This document shows positions 10,991 to 23,600 of a stretch of 64,000 bases of DNA, one piece after another; positions within the stretch are counted from its first letter, which is position 1; each line of letters opens with the position of its first letter. The notes beneath the pieces are model-generated. The model was not told where the DNA came from. It saw only the letters and a program-made list of their open reading frames with translations, and ran no database searches. Both the position numbers and the translations under genes were made by a program. The stretch is taken from positions 23,428,806-23,492,805 of the forward strand of contig NC_068978.1 in NCBI RefSeq assembly GCF_016808095.1, in the 5' to 3' direction. The stretch is from Vigna angularis (taxonomy: Eukaryota; Streptophyta; Magnoliopsida; Fabales; Fabaceae).

Positions 10991-12763
10991 CTAAAGCGTG
11001 TAAATCAATTTAAATTAATACTCTAAGATTCCTCTTCTTCACAATTCCAATGTGTGATTCTTCACATTTCGTTTTCTTGAAATTGAAATTATAGTTGTTT
11101 TTAATATCTCAATCACGATAATATATGAATGATTTCATTAAATTTATATGTTGGTGTAATTTTTGTTGAATTTAAATTTTGATATTTAGTTTCTTAAATT
11201 TGAATATTAAATTAACATTTTTAGGAGTTAATAATATTATATGATGATCAAAATTATAACTTAGTATTTAGGAATAGTAAAATTTATAGGGACTAATTAT
11301 TTATATTAGTCACCAAGAATGACTTAATCTTTGGGTTACTACTTTGTGTAAAATGATAGGGATTAAATTATAGGAAGTTTATAAAATGAAGTAAGGTGTA
11401 TTGAAAATGTTTGAGTAATGTTGTTTGTGTTTATTGTATTAAATTTATTTCAATTAAGTATTTATTCATGTATGCATTCAACAAACATTAGTTTCTATTT
11501 GATTTAGTGAAAATAGTTAAGGATTAATCACTTATATTAATAATTGAATTGTTTGATGGGACCATTTAAAATAATTTTCTTTCATATTTTTTTACACACA
11601 CAAAGTCAACCTTAAATTTAATGAAATTTTAGTTTAAACAATTGCGTTGCTTTCTAAAATGCATACTTGACCATGTTGTTTTACTATCACTTTTCTTTCA
11701 TGTACAATAAATACAAAATGTTATTCAAATTTTATCAAATTTAAGATATTAATGAAAGAATATTGAAAAACATTACCTTCTAAATATGTGTTTGTCAATA
11801 TTATTATTACAATATTTGTATTTATTTTCTAAAAATGATTATTGACATTCTTATTTTTTTAATATTATGGTGACTTCTAGATTTGATAGTGAAAACCAAA
11901 TTGACCTGTCATCTAATTGTCTCATGTAACTATATGACAAATTGTAGTGGAGATGACATCAATTGACATTGATCCTAATTCTAGTAAGGCATCGGACCCA
12001 GGTCTAGATGATGCTAAGTTTAAAATTTATCTAGGAGTCATAGCTTGATGTCATGAATAACTTTTACTATTATATTTTCTATCAATGTTGAACTAATGTT
12101 TTGTCTTTATTTAAGATTTTTTTTGTACATCTTGATAAACAGGTTATGAGATAACATGTTATGCATGATGATAACATGGTAGAAGTTAAGGATGATCTCA
12201 TATCTCAAATGATGATCATATTACCTAGGTTGAGGAGGAAACCCTTGTAGATTTATGAGAAATCAAAGTATTCAAAGTTATACTATTGTTGTCCCGTTGT
12301 ACATTTTCTTACCACACACATTGGAGATTGTTGGTGAAACCTTTACGTTAATCATTTAATCATACAACTACGAGTCATGTAAGACATACAATTTTGGTGT
12401 ATATCTTCCATATTATAATAATTACATTTAACATATAACTCATTTGTGTTAGGTATAAGGATAAATTGAGTTTGGAGAAAAACAAATAAGAATTATATGG
12501 ATTTATTGAGTCACGATCGATCTAGAAATATGAGGACATAAAGGTCTCAATCCATCTATTAAACACTTGGGTAACTAAGCAAAAGCATTTTTATCCTAGT
12601 TCGCTCCAAAACCAAAAGCAATAAAGCATGCTTATTTTTATCATGGTTCGCTCCAAATTGAGCTACCTTTAGTCCTTCCTTAAGCACTTCTAAGGGGTTC
12701 CACTAATCACAAAGGATTACAACAAGTTTAACCACTCATGGTATACAACTAACTCAACTGGTT
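10991..12763. other. Unassigned AT-rich intergenic sequence
   Basis: No gene or complete element recognised. The sequence is AT-rich with many stops in all frames. It ends at the 80-bp direct repeat that flanks the truncated copia element. Confidence 0.3.
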
Positions 12764-12843
12764 AGGATGAGTATAACCATTCCTTGTATGAACTAGTCTA
12801 ACTGACTAGATGACTCCACTGAAGTTAAACTTATAAATATTTT
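12764..12843. repeat. 80-bp direct repeat, left copy
   Basis: This matches 14828-14906 with two substitutions and one single-base gap. It starts AGGATGAGTATAACCATTCC and ends ...TTATAAATATTTT. It joins directly to copia gag coding sequence on its right, with no 5' LTR between. Confidence 0.85.
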
Positions 12844-14464
12844 CAATTATGATAATTGGTGCCTACAGATGAAGGCGTTATTGAGATCCCAAGACTTTTG
12901 GGATATGGTGGAAGACGGGTACGTTGAATCTGATGCAGATGAACATCAGACGATGGCACAGATGACAGCATTGAAGAAAACTCGTGCAAGAGATGGGTCA
13001 ACATTATATTTCATCTACAATGTAGTAGATGAGTCAGGATTTGAAAAGATAGCGAATGCCAAATCAGCAAAGGAAGCCTGGGAGATATTGGAGGTTGCAT
13101 ATAAAGGTGACAACCGCGTTAGACAAGTCCGAATACAAGCTCTTAGAGGAGAGTTTGAACAGTTGAAGATGGAAACCAAAGAGCATATAACCGAGTACAT
13201 AACTCGGGTGGAGAAGGTGGCCAACCAACTCGGTAGGAATGGAGAACAAATTCCATGTAGCCGGGTTGTGGGAAAAATTTTGAGATCTCTTACAAAAGAT
13301 TTCGAAAGTATCGTGTGGGCCATCGAAGAATCGAAGGACTTGTCGGTTCTCACAGTGGATGAACTTGTTGGGTCATTAGAAGCCCACGAACAAAGGAGAA
13401 GGAGTTGGGATGATCAAGTTGAACCCGACGACCAAGCACTACAGGTACAGTTTGACTCGAATAAAACTCGGATTACTCAGAGCCGAGGTCCTGGTGGCAA
13501 AGGACGAGGTGGACGTGGCTGAGGTAATGATAATGAAGATCAAACCGGTTAGCAGAATTGGCATGACCGAGGACAAGGAAAAGGTCGAGGAGATCAGTCA
13601 AGAGTGGAATGTTTTAAGTGTGGCAAGTACGACCACTTTGCAAACGAGTGTAGGTCGACAAAGTGCTACAACTATGGCAAGTTTGGTCATATTGCAAAGT
13701 ATTGCAAGACCGAGACAAAGGGGGAGACGAATCTCGTTACTGAAGATGCAGAAGAACTATTGCTGGCAAATAGCTCGAATACAGTGGACATGGAAAATTC
13801 CATCTCAATATTGGATGAAGTGATCTCGGTAAAAGGTGCGACAAATGTGGAAAAGGAACTCAAACAAAAAGATGAAAAGATTCAGCGGATGGGGAGGCTT
13901 CTGGATGAAGCTAATGAAATTATGAATAAACAGAGGGTTGAGCTTGAGGAGTTGAAGAAGACAACTCTTGAAAAGGAAGAGAAAACATCTAGCGTTATTG
14001 AACTAGATAAAAATAGGGAAGAAGATGAAGAAGAGATGAAGGATGATGAGATTTCTACCAACTCGGTATGGTATCTAGATACTGGAGCAAGCAATCATAT
14101 GTGTGGGAACGAGAACTTTTTTTATGAACTCACCAAGGTGGAGGCCAAATTTGTGTCTTTTGGAGATGACTCCAAGGTGGCCGTGAAAGGGCGTGGAACA
14201 ATTCGACATATTCAGATTAATGGACGAGTTGGAGAGATTAAGGATGTTTATTATGTTCCGGAGTTGAAGAGCAATATTTTAAGCATGGGTCAGATAATTG
14301 AAAAAGGTAATTCAATTTTTATGAAAAATCAGGTACTGTATTTAAAGGATAAGCATGGTCGTCTAACAACCCAGGTAAAAGCAAAGAAGAACCGGTTGTA
14401 TGAATTGGAGCTGAAAATTTTGGAGAGAAGATGCAAACCCGGAGTAGGATGATGCACATGGAAA
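12844..14464 (+). pseudogene. 5'-truncated Ty1/copia gag-protease, two in-frame stops
   Basis: Coding similarity starts at the repeat junction with NYDNWCLQMKALLRSQDFW, the usual gag segment just inside the N-terminus. The frame 12869-13522 (217 residues) and the frame 13604-14452 (282 residues) are the same frame, interrupted by TGA at 13520 and one further TAG shortly after. Visible parts are: gag helical core; two CCHC knuckles (CFKCGKYDHFANEC and CYNYGKFGHIAKYC, the second with its second Cys changed to Tyr); an acidic coiled-coil-like stretch; and a protease with WYLDTGASNHMCG. The sequence then reaches the gag_pre-integrase domain (NRLYELEL) and stops. Integrase, RT and RNase H are deleted, and a polypurine tract and 3' LTR follow within 60 bases. 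Confidence 0.8.
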
Positions 14465-14505
14465 GTCGAACGAAGGAAGGAAGAATTTAATTTTATGGGG
14501 GAGTT

Positions 14506-14827
14506 TGTTGAGCTAAACTTAAATTTTAGGGTTTTATTAATAATTTTGTTTAAATCTTATTTTATTAATTTTTGGGTATTAGTAATATTTAGTTTGATTT
14601 GATAGAGATAAAATAGGGACACATAATTATGATTTTCGGTTTATCTAGGTACAATATTATTTTATGATAGATTAAGAAGATTTTATTTTTAAGATAGTTG
14701 ATATTTTATTTTTATTCCTCGCAATATTGTAAGTGTTATGGCTATTTAAAGCCCTTCAATTATAATGAATAATAAGACTCAATTTCAGAAAATTTTTGAG
14801 TGTGTGTATCGTGAGATTTTCCCAACA
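14506..14827 (+). mobile_element. 3' LTR of the truncated copia element
   Basis: The 322-bp sequence begins TGTTGAGCTAAAC right after the polypurine tract TATGGGGGAGTT and ends ...GAGATTTTCCCAACA. It has TG...CA with short inverted ends (TGTTG/CAACA). It contains a poly(A)-signal-like AATGAATAATAAG. The 80-bp repeat starts at the next base. No 5' LTR is present. Confidence 0.8.
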
Positions 14828-14906
14828 AGGATGAGTATAACCATTCCTTGTATAAACTAGTATAACTGACTAGATGACTCCACTGAGTTAAACTTATAAA
14901 TATTTT
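14828..14906. repeat. 80-bp direct repeat, right copy
   Basis: This is the second copy of the repeat at 12764-12843, immediately outside the 3' LTR end. It is 79 bases long with one base missing (CTGAGTTAAAC against CTGAAGTTAAAC). At ~80 bp it is far longer than the 5-bp target duplication of copia integration. Confidence 0.85.
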
Positions 14907-16179
14907 ACTTCACATCTGAAAGAAAACAACAAAGTGCTTTATAGATTATAAGAACACACATGTAACTCCTGTAAAGAGGATGTGAAATCACGACAAAGAG
15001 ATTTTGAAAACTTATAAAGAAATTGTTCTTTTTCAAAGCGTTAGATGATGTAAGCTTTTTAAAGAATAACAACAAGAGAGTATTCAATTATAATTCTTGA
15101 TTCTTAGATTCATTATATATGTTTCTTTGAAAAAGATTCGTTACTCAAAGCTTTTGACTTTCACGTAGAGATGTAGTCTTTTGGACCAGGTTACAAGTTA
15201 TGTTGCGTTTTGTAGAGGCAATGTGTTGTGTACGGAATAGATAGATAGAAAGGATGAAGTAAGCATTCCTAGAAAATCTTCATGTTTCTAAACGTTCTTT
15301 TGATTTTGATGTAGCTTTTAAATAAAGGTAGTGTACTGATATGATCTACACAGAAAAAGAGAGCACAACATACCAAACAAAAAGGTACTACAAGGTACAT
15401 GTAATAAAGCGTTAAACGATCCTAATCGTTTAGGCATTATACGTGTATTATCGTTTAGACACTGTTTGTTTGAGTAACTTATAGCGTTTAAGATAATTTT
15501 AATATAGCATTTAGCGCTTGCATTTAATAAACTAGATAGTTCATGTTATAAGATGTTATTTCGTTAAGATACTTTGTTAAATTTCAAAACTAAGTTTACT
15601 TGAACAAGCATATCTTAACACAAAGCGTTTAGACGATGTTATCTTAACCTATAGTATTTAGACAATCTTTGTCCTATGAAATTAGGAAGAATGTATGCAA
15701 TTCATTGTATAAGACTTTGAAAGTTGACCTTTTCACAATTTTTATATTTTCCTCAAAAGTTTGAAATATCTTTTCATAATAGATGAGAGTGATAAAAATA
15801 TTCTTTTAAGATTTCTAAAGTTTTATTAATAACAAAATATTACATGACAACATCTTCGTGAGTGAGTTCTCTTTAAGATATTTGAAAAATACATGTGTTT
15901 TTACCTTTAAAAGAAAATACACTTTGTATGAAAAGTCTTTCATGAGATCCTTTAGAGCATTATTTAAAAATTGAAGAAAAGTCGTCATCATTTTTCATAC
16001 AACTACTACTCCTTAATCATCACATTCTAAAAGTTTAATTTCCAAAATTGCAAAGAAAGCATATCTTCTAGATAAAGTATCAACATATACTATTTTTCTC
16101 TTACTTATATTTCAATATATAAGATAATTGTTGAATGTACTCCATCAACACAAGAGTCGACATAACTGTGAGATGTTTA
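14907..16179. other. Unassigned AT-rich sequence
   Basis: No gene recognised. CGTTTAGAC/GTTTAAAC-type motifs recur (15.4-15.7 kb), as at 7.5-8.4 kb. Confidence 0.3.
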
Positions 16180-17020
16180 AACAACTTTTTTCTTCACCGA
16201 CTTCATGACACTGAAAATCTTTCGCCAATTGAACAGTGCCGTGGTCCTATGCAGCAAAATGGGTCGAATGTTATTCCCATTACAACAATGACGTTTTCCA
16301 AGAACAAGTTAAGAGCATCTTTATATGGCTTCAATTTTAAGGCCTTAGGGTATTTCTTCCAAATCTATCATCACATTTTTTTAGTTAAAGGATTTTCTTT
16401 TTTTCTAACATGCTAAACACTAATATTAGTATTATATCTCTCATGACAAATTTTGACAAACAACGGAATTCAACAAAGATTTCCACTAAATTTTCTTTAG
16501 CAATATACAAGGTTGTTTCAATATTGAAAATCTAATTTGTCCAAAACTTCTCTCTGAAAGTCAAAGACATACTGAAATACGGCCTACTTTTTTACTTAAA
16601 AAAAAAAAATCAAACATTCAAATAAATATCTATTTACGAAAATTTTAAGTGATTCCAACGTGAGTTTTGTTCTTAAATATATTTTTTGTTGTTGAACTAT
16701 CATAAATATTTGAGTTTTGTTATTCTCTCCCACGAGTAACATGTAAAAATTATATTATACTCTAATGTAATATTCTGTTTCCACATAATAACAACTAAAT
16801 ATTTTATAATGTAATTTTAAAATGAAAAACATATTTAATCCTTGTACTTAATTTTTTTCAACTTTCTTCTTGAAAACTCAAGTTAATTTTGTGAAACGAA
16901 ATTTAACCTTTAAAACCAAAATATTTTTTATATACATTTAAGAGGATATACCCTTTTATATTTTAAATATGTAGATAATCTTCTAATACTTTGCAAACAC
17001 GCAAGACATAAAAAAAAATA
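16180..17020 (+). repeat. Diverged duplicate upstream of the NPF gene (copy B)
   Basis: Counterpart of 10260-10990. It lies about 0.5-1.3 kb upstream of the transporter start codon, so it may include distal promoter sequence. The duplication could be a remnant of a tandem duplication whose other gene copy was lost; no NPF coding sequence is seen near copy A. Confidence 0.6.
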
Positions 17021-17432
17021 TATATTTCAGTTTTATACAATACATTCATTTTATGTATTTTGTTTCAGAACGTTAGATTCTGTCGCTTCTTAACCATGTA
17101 TTAAACAAATGTCCTGACATTTCTTAAAAAATAAAGGTTAAAAATATACTTTTCAGTGCAAGACCCAACTTTATAATTTTATAAACATCAAAAAGAATAA
17201 AATCTTACATTAAAATATTATAAAAAAACTAAATGATTTCATAAATATATTATTATAAGTAAGGATTAACACGTAGCCAGTAAAATTGTGCCAATATTCC
17301 TTCAATACATTATTTAAAATATAAAATAAATAAAGAGGTCCTTGTCCCAAACCGCAATTTTTCAAGAGATTTCAATATTTTCAAACCCTGCCTCAGCAAA
17401 GCCGGTGGGTCAAAAAGGCAATTATCTTCTCC

Positions 17433-17440
17433 TATATAAG
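17433..17440 (+). promoter_or_regulatory. TATA box of the NPF gene
   Basis: TATATAAG within CTCCTATATAAGGAGG lies 101 bases upstream of the ATG at 17541. This spacing fits transcription start near 17465 and a 5' leader of about 75 bases. Confidence 0.6.
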
Positions 17441-17540
17441 GAGGGTCCATGGTGATGCTTCTCAATGCAATAACCACAAAAATCCAATACTCACCAAACA
17501 CTTCGACAAAGAAAAAGCTAGTATTCTACTTGCAACCTTC

Positions 17541-18891
17541 ATGGAGAAGAACAAAACAGATGCAAATTGCGATGAAATTAACGATGAAATGAAATGGGTT
17601 CTTGATTCTTCTTTAGATCACAAAGGAAGAGTTCCGCTGAGAGCTTCAACTGGTTCGTGGAGATCTTCTCTTTTCATTATCGGTAAGGAACACTTGCTGC
17701 TAACTCCTTTATGTTCTCAGAGCACCATTATTCATAACAGTACTCAATCTTTTCTTCTTTACTCTTTGTAAGCTAGTTTGATTCACCCATTTGTACTTTT
17801 TCACAATTTTTCATAAATATTTTAATATTTTCAATTAAAATTTAATTACTAAATTTTAAATTTAATTCAACCTTAAAAAAATTATAAAATAAAATTTCAT
17901 ATTTATTTATATATTACAAATTCATATTATGAAGTCTTCAAAAATATTATAAATTAAAAGAAATCTTTGAATTTTATAAATAATTTAAAATACTTATAAA
18001 ATAATATTTAAACTCAGTTATATAAAATAATTTTATTTTATATGAAATATTCGTAAACTAAAAGTGGTTATATAAAAAGCTAATTAGTCTTCTTAGTACT
18101 ATTCAAATTGATAATATAATGTTTTTCAAATTAAAATATTTCATGTTATATATAGATATATTTTTATCGTATTTTTGAAGGATTTAAATTTATTGAATAC
18201 CTAAGTAGTGTTTTAAATGTTTATTGATAATAATTTATTAATTTATTTAAAGCTCAAGTATTAAAAAATATTACTTTTTTTTTTGTTTTTTCTATTGATT
18301 TGTATTTTTATCCAATTTTAACTTGAGTCAACATCTCTAGTAAACATTTTCGTCACATGTTTAGTACTGATGTAAAATTTAAAGACTTTTAAGTGTTCTG
18401 TGAAATGAGGAAACCATTTTTAATCATACAATTAATCTTAGCAATAAAACGAAACTGGAAGTTGAATCTGGCTACTAATTGAGGGGAATCCACTTTAAAA
18501 TAAAGTAACATGGTACAATTTTAGAAAATAACTATTCATGATGTGCTTAGTTTTAGATTATATTATATATTTATTTAATTTTATCAATTGTTTATTTGAA
18601 AATCAACTATACGCGTAACACGATGAGCTTCTTATAAAGTTTAGAATTATTAACTCAAAGCTAATTCATTTATCAAATCAAACATAATTAAAAGTTTGAT
18701 TTTGACCTTTCAACTAATACTAAACTTAAGTTTCCAGTTTTCAATTCATTCACACGACGAAAATATTCTTAAGTTATTTTTATTATTAATTTTTTATCTC
18801 CAATTGAAATATCATGTTCTATTTACTAAAATCTTATATAACTAATTTCACACACATAAAATATAGCCAAAGAGGTCTAAGGATATCATAT

Positions 18892-18937
<46 letters not shown>

Positions 18938-20587
18938 TAGCTATATCTTTTTATTCTACGGAAGCTGAATCCAAATAATTTATATACGAAAAGACTATTT
19001 ATATATAATTATACAGTGAAGAGTTTAGTAATTTGAATGACCAAACAGGTAAAAATGGAAGCTTATTAAAATACATCAAAAGTATTTAAAACTTTGTATA
19101 TGGTCAACTACTTTTTGTATTAATTTATTATTTAAATTTTCACCAAATGAGTTAATTATTGAATGTAAAAGCTCGTGCGAGGTGCTCCATATTAATAAAT
19201 TATATTCTGACTTAGTATGTAAGCTGAGCTAAAACTTTTAAACACCATGTTGATACGGCGGGTTTATTTTATAAGCGTTTTAACACCTTTTTATGTGATG
19301 AATATTAACTTTAGGCAACGAATATATTAGTTAAATATGCTTTATTTGCATGCGTATTTATCATCACAAACTATTTTCTGAATATGCCACGTTTTCTATA
19401 CTTTGAAAATTAGGAAATGATAATTTTTTTTATCTTTTAGCACACAAGAATCACCTATCCATTAGTATTTTGTTAAGAGTAACTTCTTAATTATCTAAAT
19501 TAATTATGCATGTATTAATTTGTTAAAAAAACTTATAGAAATTTTAATTTTAGTTTACAAAAAAATTATTTAATTTTTATTTTAAAGTATTTGGAAAAAA
19601 ATTCGTCCTTTAATTCAATCCTACCGACCATGTTTAGATGGTGGAAGACTTTTTCCTATGATTCACGAAAATGCAGTACTTCCAAAGTGTTTCATGATAC
19701 CTATCCCATTAGGAGTTTAAAAAATTCCTATATACAAAGGATAGAGATTCACTACTCGAAAAGTGTTATGTAATGAATTGTTTATGTATTGTATATTATA
19801 AATAATATCAATGTTATACATGCATACCATATATTATATTAACATATGTACTCGGTACTAATTTAATACATTAGATTCTTAAAATCCGCAATCATAAAAT
19901 TTGGATTTTTTTTACTATATTTTACTGTGTTTTTAAATTATATTGATTTTGATATTTTAAAAATTAGTGCAACTTGAAAAAACAGTGAATAATAATATTA
20001 TTTGAAAATACAATAAAACGAGTAAAAAAAATCCCATAATCAAGAGAGAATCCGAGTGTCATGAAAGATTCTATACATGATTTTTTGACTGAATATTTAT
20101 TGTTTTTATATACAGATTTATTTTTTTATTGAAATATACTAGTGATATTATAACAAAAGTACTTTATTCCCTGAAATTCAAATCGTAGATCTCATCTGTT
20201 TCATTTTTTTTAAATTTTTTAATAATTTATTAATAACCATATTAATAATTTATTTACTCATTACCTTTAATCGTTTATTCTCCTTCAATGCTTAGATTTT
20301 TTTTTTTCATATTAACAATTTACTTTTTAAACATATGTATAGATAGAAAAAAAATCAAAACACAAGTACTCGAATTTTCACATCATGTACAATAAAAGAC
20401 AAACTAAAATATAAAGATGAAGATAATTTTTATTCTATAAATTAAATTTTGTAAGAATAACTTAAATTTAAATTTACTCTATATTATGATATTGAAATTT
20501 ATTATATTAATATTTATTAAATCTATCATGTTATTTACTATCTATCTATCTATTATGTATCTATCTATCTATCTATCTATTATTTAA

Positions 20588-20639
<52 letters not shown>

Positions 20640-23600
20640 TAAAAACTCATTAAATAGTAATCAAATATATAAACAAGAATAATTAGTTATTATATTGACT
20701 AAATTAGAAACCATTTTATAAATAAAGAATTATTAGTATTTAAAATAAACTTTAATTTTAGAGATTAATTTGAATTCTAATTTATAAATCAATTATAATT
20801 TTTTATTAATAATAGAAATCATTTTAAACATCAATAATTTTTACTTTAAAATAATATTTAATTTAGTTAATATAAAGACTAATGAATTCCCATATTTAAA
20901 TTTAGTTCTTATTTAATGATTCTATAAATAATGTAACAATTATCTTTTTACAAAGTAGATTCTTAATAATTTGATATGGTTATCTATTAATTAGTTATTA
21001 ATAGAAGCAACCACTAGTTGTTATGTTTAGAGCTTCATCAGGAAAAAACTACATACATGTTTGCCTTCCTAATCTTGAATGTTCAACGGTATATATCCGT
21101 AGATATTCAACCCTAATTATTAGGCACACTGCAAATAAAGAAATAAGAATATTATTGCGATAGTACACAGACAGATAATTCTCATGCACTCAAATGGTCA
21201 AGAAGACTACCACAACCTTCAAATAGGTGGGTCCCATTCCTACAACTAGATATATTTTAATACCATTATTATTAAAGATAATGCATAGGAACCACACAAA
21301 ATTGGCATTATAATTCACTGTTAATAGTAAGAAAGATGCTTCACTCTCCTCTCAAACTGGATAATGAGTGTTATTTTAAGTAGATAAGAACACTACAGCC
21401 TGTATTCAAATCAGTGGTTGAAAATTCCCTATTTGTCCATACACATGGTATTCAAATATTGACTTTATATATAAATTTTAAATCATTTAAAAGTACAAAG
21501 TTTTTTATATGAAAAAGACTTTTCTATATAGAAAATTCTAGATAATGACAATAAAGTTATTTTTCTCACTGATTGTGTAATTGGAAGTTTCAAAATTCTA
21601 AACAAAATTGAAAGGTTTAGCGAAATAGTTTTTTTTTTTTTTCTAAAACCATTAGCTTTGGAACAATCACATGTCAATTACCTTTTAATAAGGAAATATT
21701 AAACTAGAAAAATAATATAATGATTAGAATAAAAGTTATTTAATAGATATCAATAGAACAAAAATCATTGTAAAAAGGTTACGAGATAATGGGTTGTCTT
21801 GTCCTGTACGATAACTCAAAAGTTTATTATTCTTACGCATATTGTGCGTGCCAAAATCGTTGAACAAGAATATACTGTGCCCGCATGCTTGGTTTTTTTT
21901 TTTTTTTGCACTCGAAAAAGCTATTCGATGTGTAGATTAGGATTACTGGTTCAGGATGCTTGTTCTCTTTCCAGCCTTTTCTCATGTGATATTTTCAATC
22001 ATGAGAATGGAAGCATTTATTGAAACCGTTTGCTTGAATCTACAAAGCTAACAATCACTCGTTAACTGCTCCACCTACCATGCCTATATTCATAAACTGA
22101 GTTCATGCTTCTCAACAATAATAAAATAATAAAAATTAAATATATTCGTTTTCTCAAGCTAATATAAAATAATGCTTTTTCACTTTAAATTAAATTATAA
22201 AATATTTCTTATTCATATTTTTTGAAAGTAATGGAAAACATTTTTTCTAACAAACAAACAACATGCATGCAGAAGTTGTATTACAGTTCGTTATAGAACT
22301 TGTTTGTCGCATGAGAAACATTTCTACATATTGTTTTAAGATAACTTTTACATTACTTTCATTAAAGTGTATAGATTAAATATTTTATGATTTAATTTAC
22401 AACGAATAGTTTGAAGAGAAAGAAAACATATCCAATCCAAATATCAGTTGATAATAATATGATGATGAATATTGATGATAAATAACATAAGCATATACTT
22501 TTTATTTTGATTTGCAGCAATTGAATTTAGTGAGAGATTGAGCTACTTCGGAATAGCAACTAGTTTGGTTCTTTACCTTACAAAAGTTATTCATCAAGAC
22601 CTTAAGACAGCAGTTAAGAATGTGAACTACTGGTCTGGTGTTACCACCTTGATGCCATTGTTAGGAGGATTCCTAGCTGATGCTTACTTGGGCCGTTACT
22701 GCACTGTGATAGCATCATGCATTGTTTATCTCATGGTAATCAATCTGAATCATCATCATTCATTTCAGAGTGCAGATTCTTTACTGAGTCTTATGGTGTT
22801 GTTTTCTCTTGAGCATTATAACAATATATTGATGTTGACTGTTTATGTGTGGCAAAACACCACAGGGTTTGGTTCTGCTTTCTCTGTCATGGTTCTTACC
22901 AGGGTTGAAGCCATGTGATCATGGTGCTACATGCATCGAACCTAGGAGGATTCACGAAGTGGCTTTCTTCCTAGGGATCTATCTGATATCCATAGGTACA
23001 GGGGGGCATAAACCTTCCTTGGAAAGCTTTGGTGCTGATCAATTTGATGATAACAATGCTAAAGAAAGAAGGCAAAAAATGTCCTTTTTCAACTGGTGGA
23101 ACAGTGGGTTGTGCAGTGGAATCATTCTGGGAGTGACTGTGATTGTGTATGCACAAGAACGTATCAATTGGGGGGCTGCTTATATCATCCTCACAGTTGT
23201 CATGGCTATCTCTTTGCTCATTTTCTTGATAGGAAGGCCTTATTATCGTTATACGACACCAACTGGGAGCCCCTTGACTCCCATGTTGCAGGTTCTTGTT
23301 GCTGCTATTTCCAAAAGAAAGCTTCCATATCCTTCCAGTTCAACTCAATTGTATGAACTTTCCAAGGCTGAAAGCAATGGTGAAAGATTTCTTGTTCACA
23401 CCAAGAAACTCAAGTAAGTACAAAATCTCAATCATTACTTTGAGAAAGATCAATTTAGAGGCACACATAAGAAATAGACTTTCTCTGTAACGAAAATGTT
23501 TCGATATATCCAATAGTTCTGCGTTAGAACTATTGTTTAAACTTTGAAGTGAAAGATAATTGGAACATATTTTCTTCCTTCAATTCTCCTATACGTTTTT

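Larger units (their letters stand above)
17683..22517 (+). other. 4.8-kb first intron of the NPF gene
   Basis: The donor is ATCG|GTAAGG and the acceptor TTTGCAG|CAATT. The intron is strongly AT-rich with long A/T runs and two microsatellite zones (18896-18933 and 20521-20638). I see no transposon ends or reading frames worth naming in it. Sequence around 21790-22080 is less AT-rich, with a 74-residue frame that resembles nothing I know. Confidence 0.75.

Noticed and set aside
22538..22918. 126-residue continuous frame as an alternative NPF product
   Set aside because: It reads through the donor GTAATC at 22736 into intron 2; splicing to 22866 restores the conserved GLVLLSLSW sequence.
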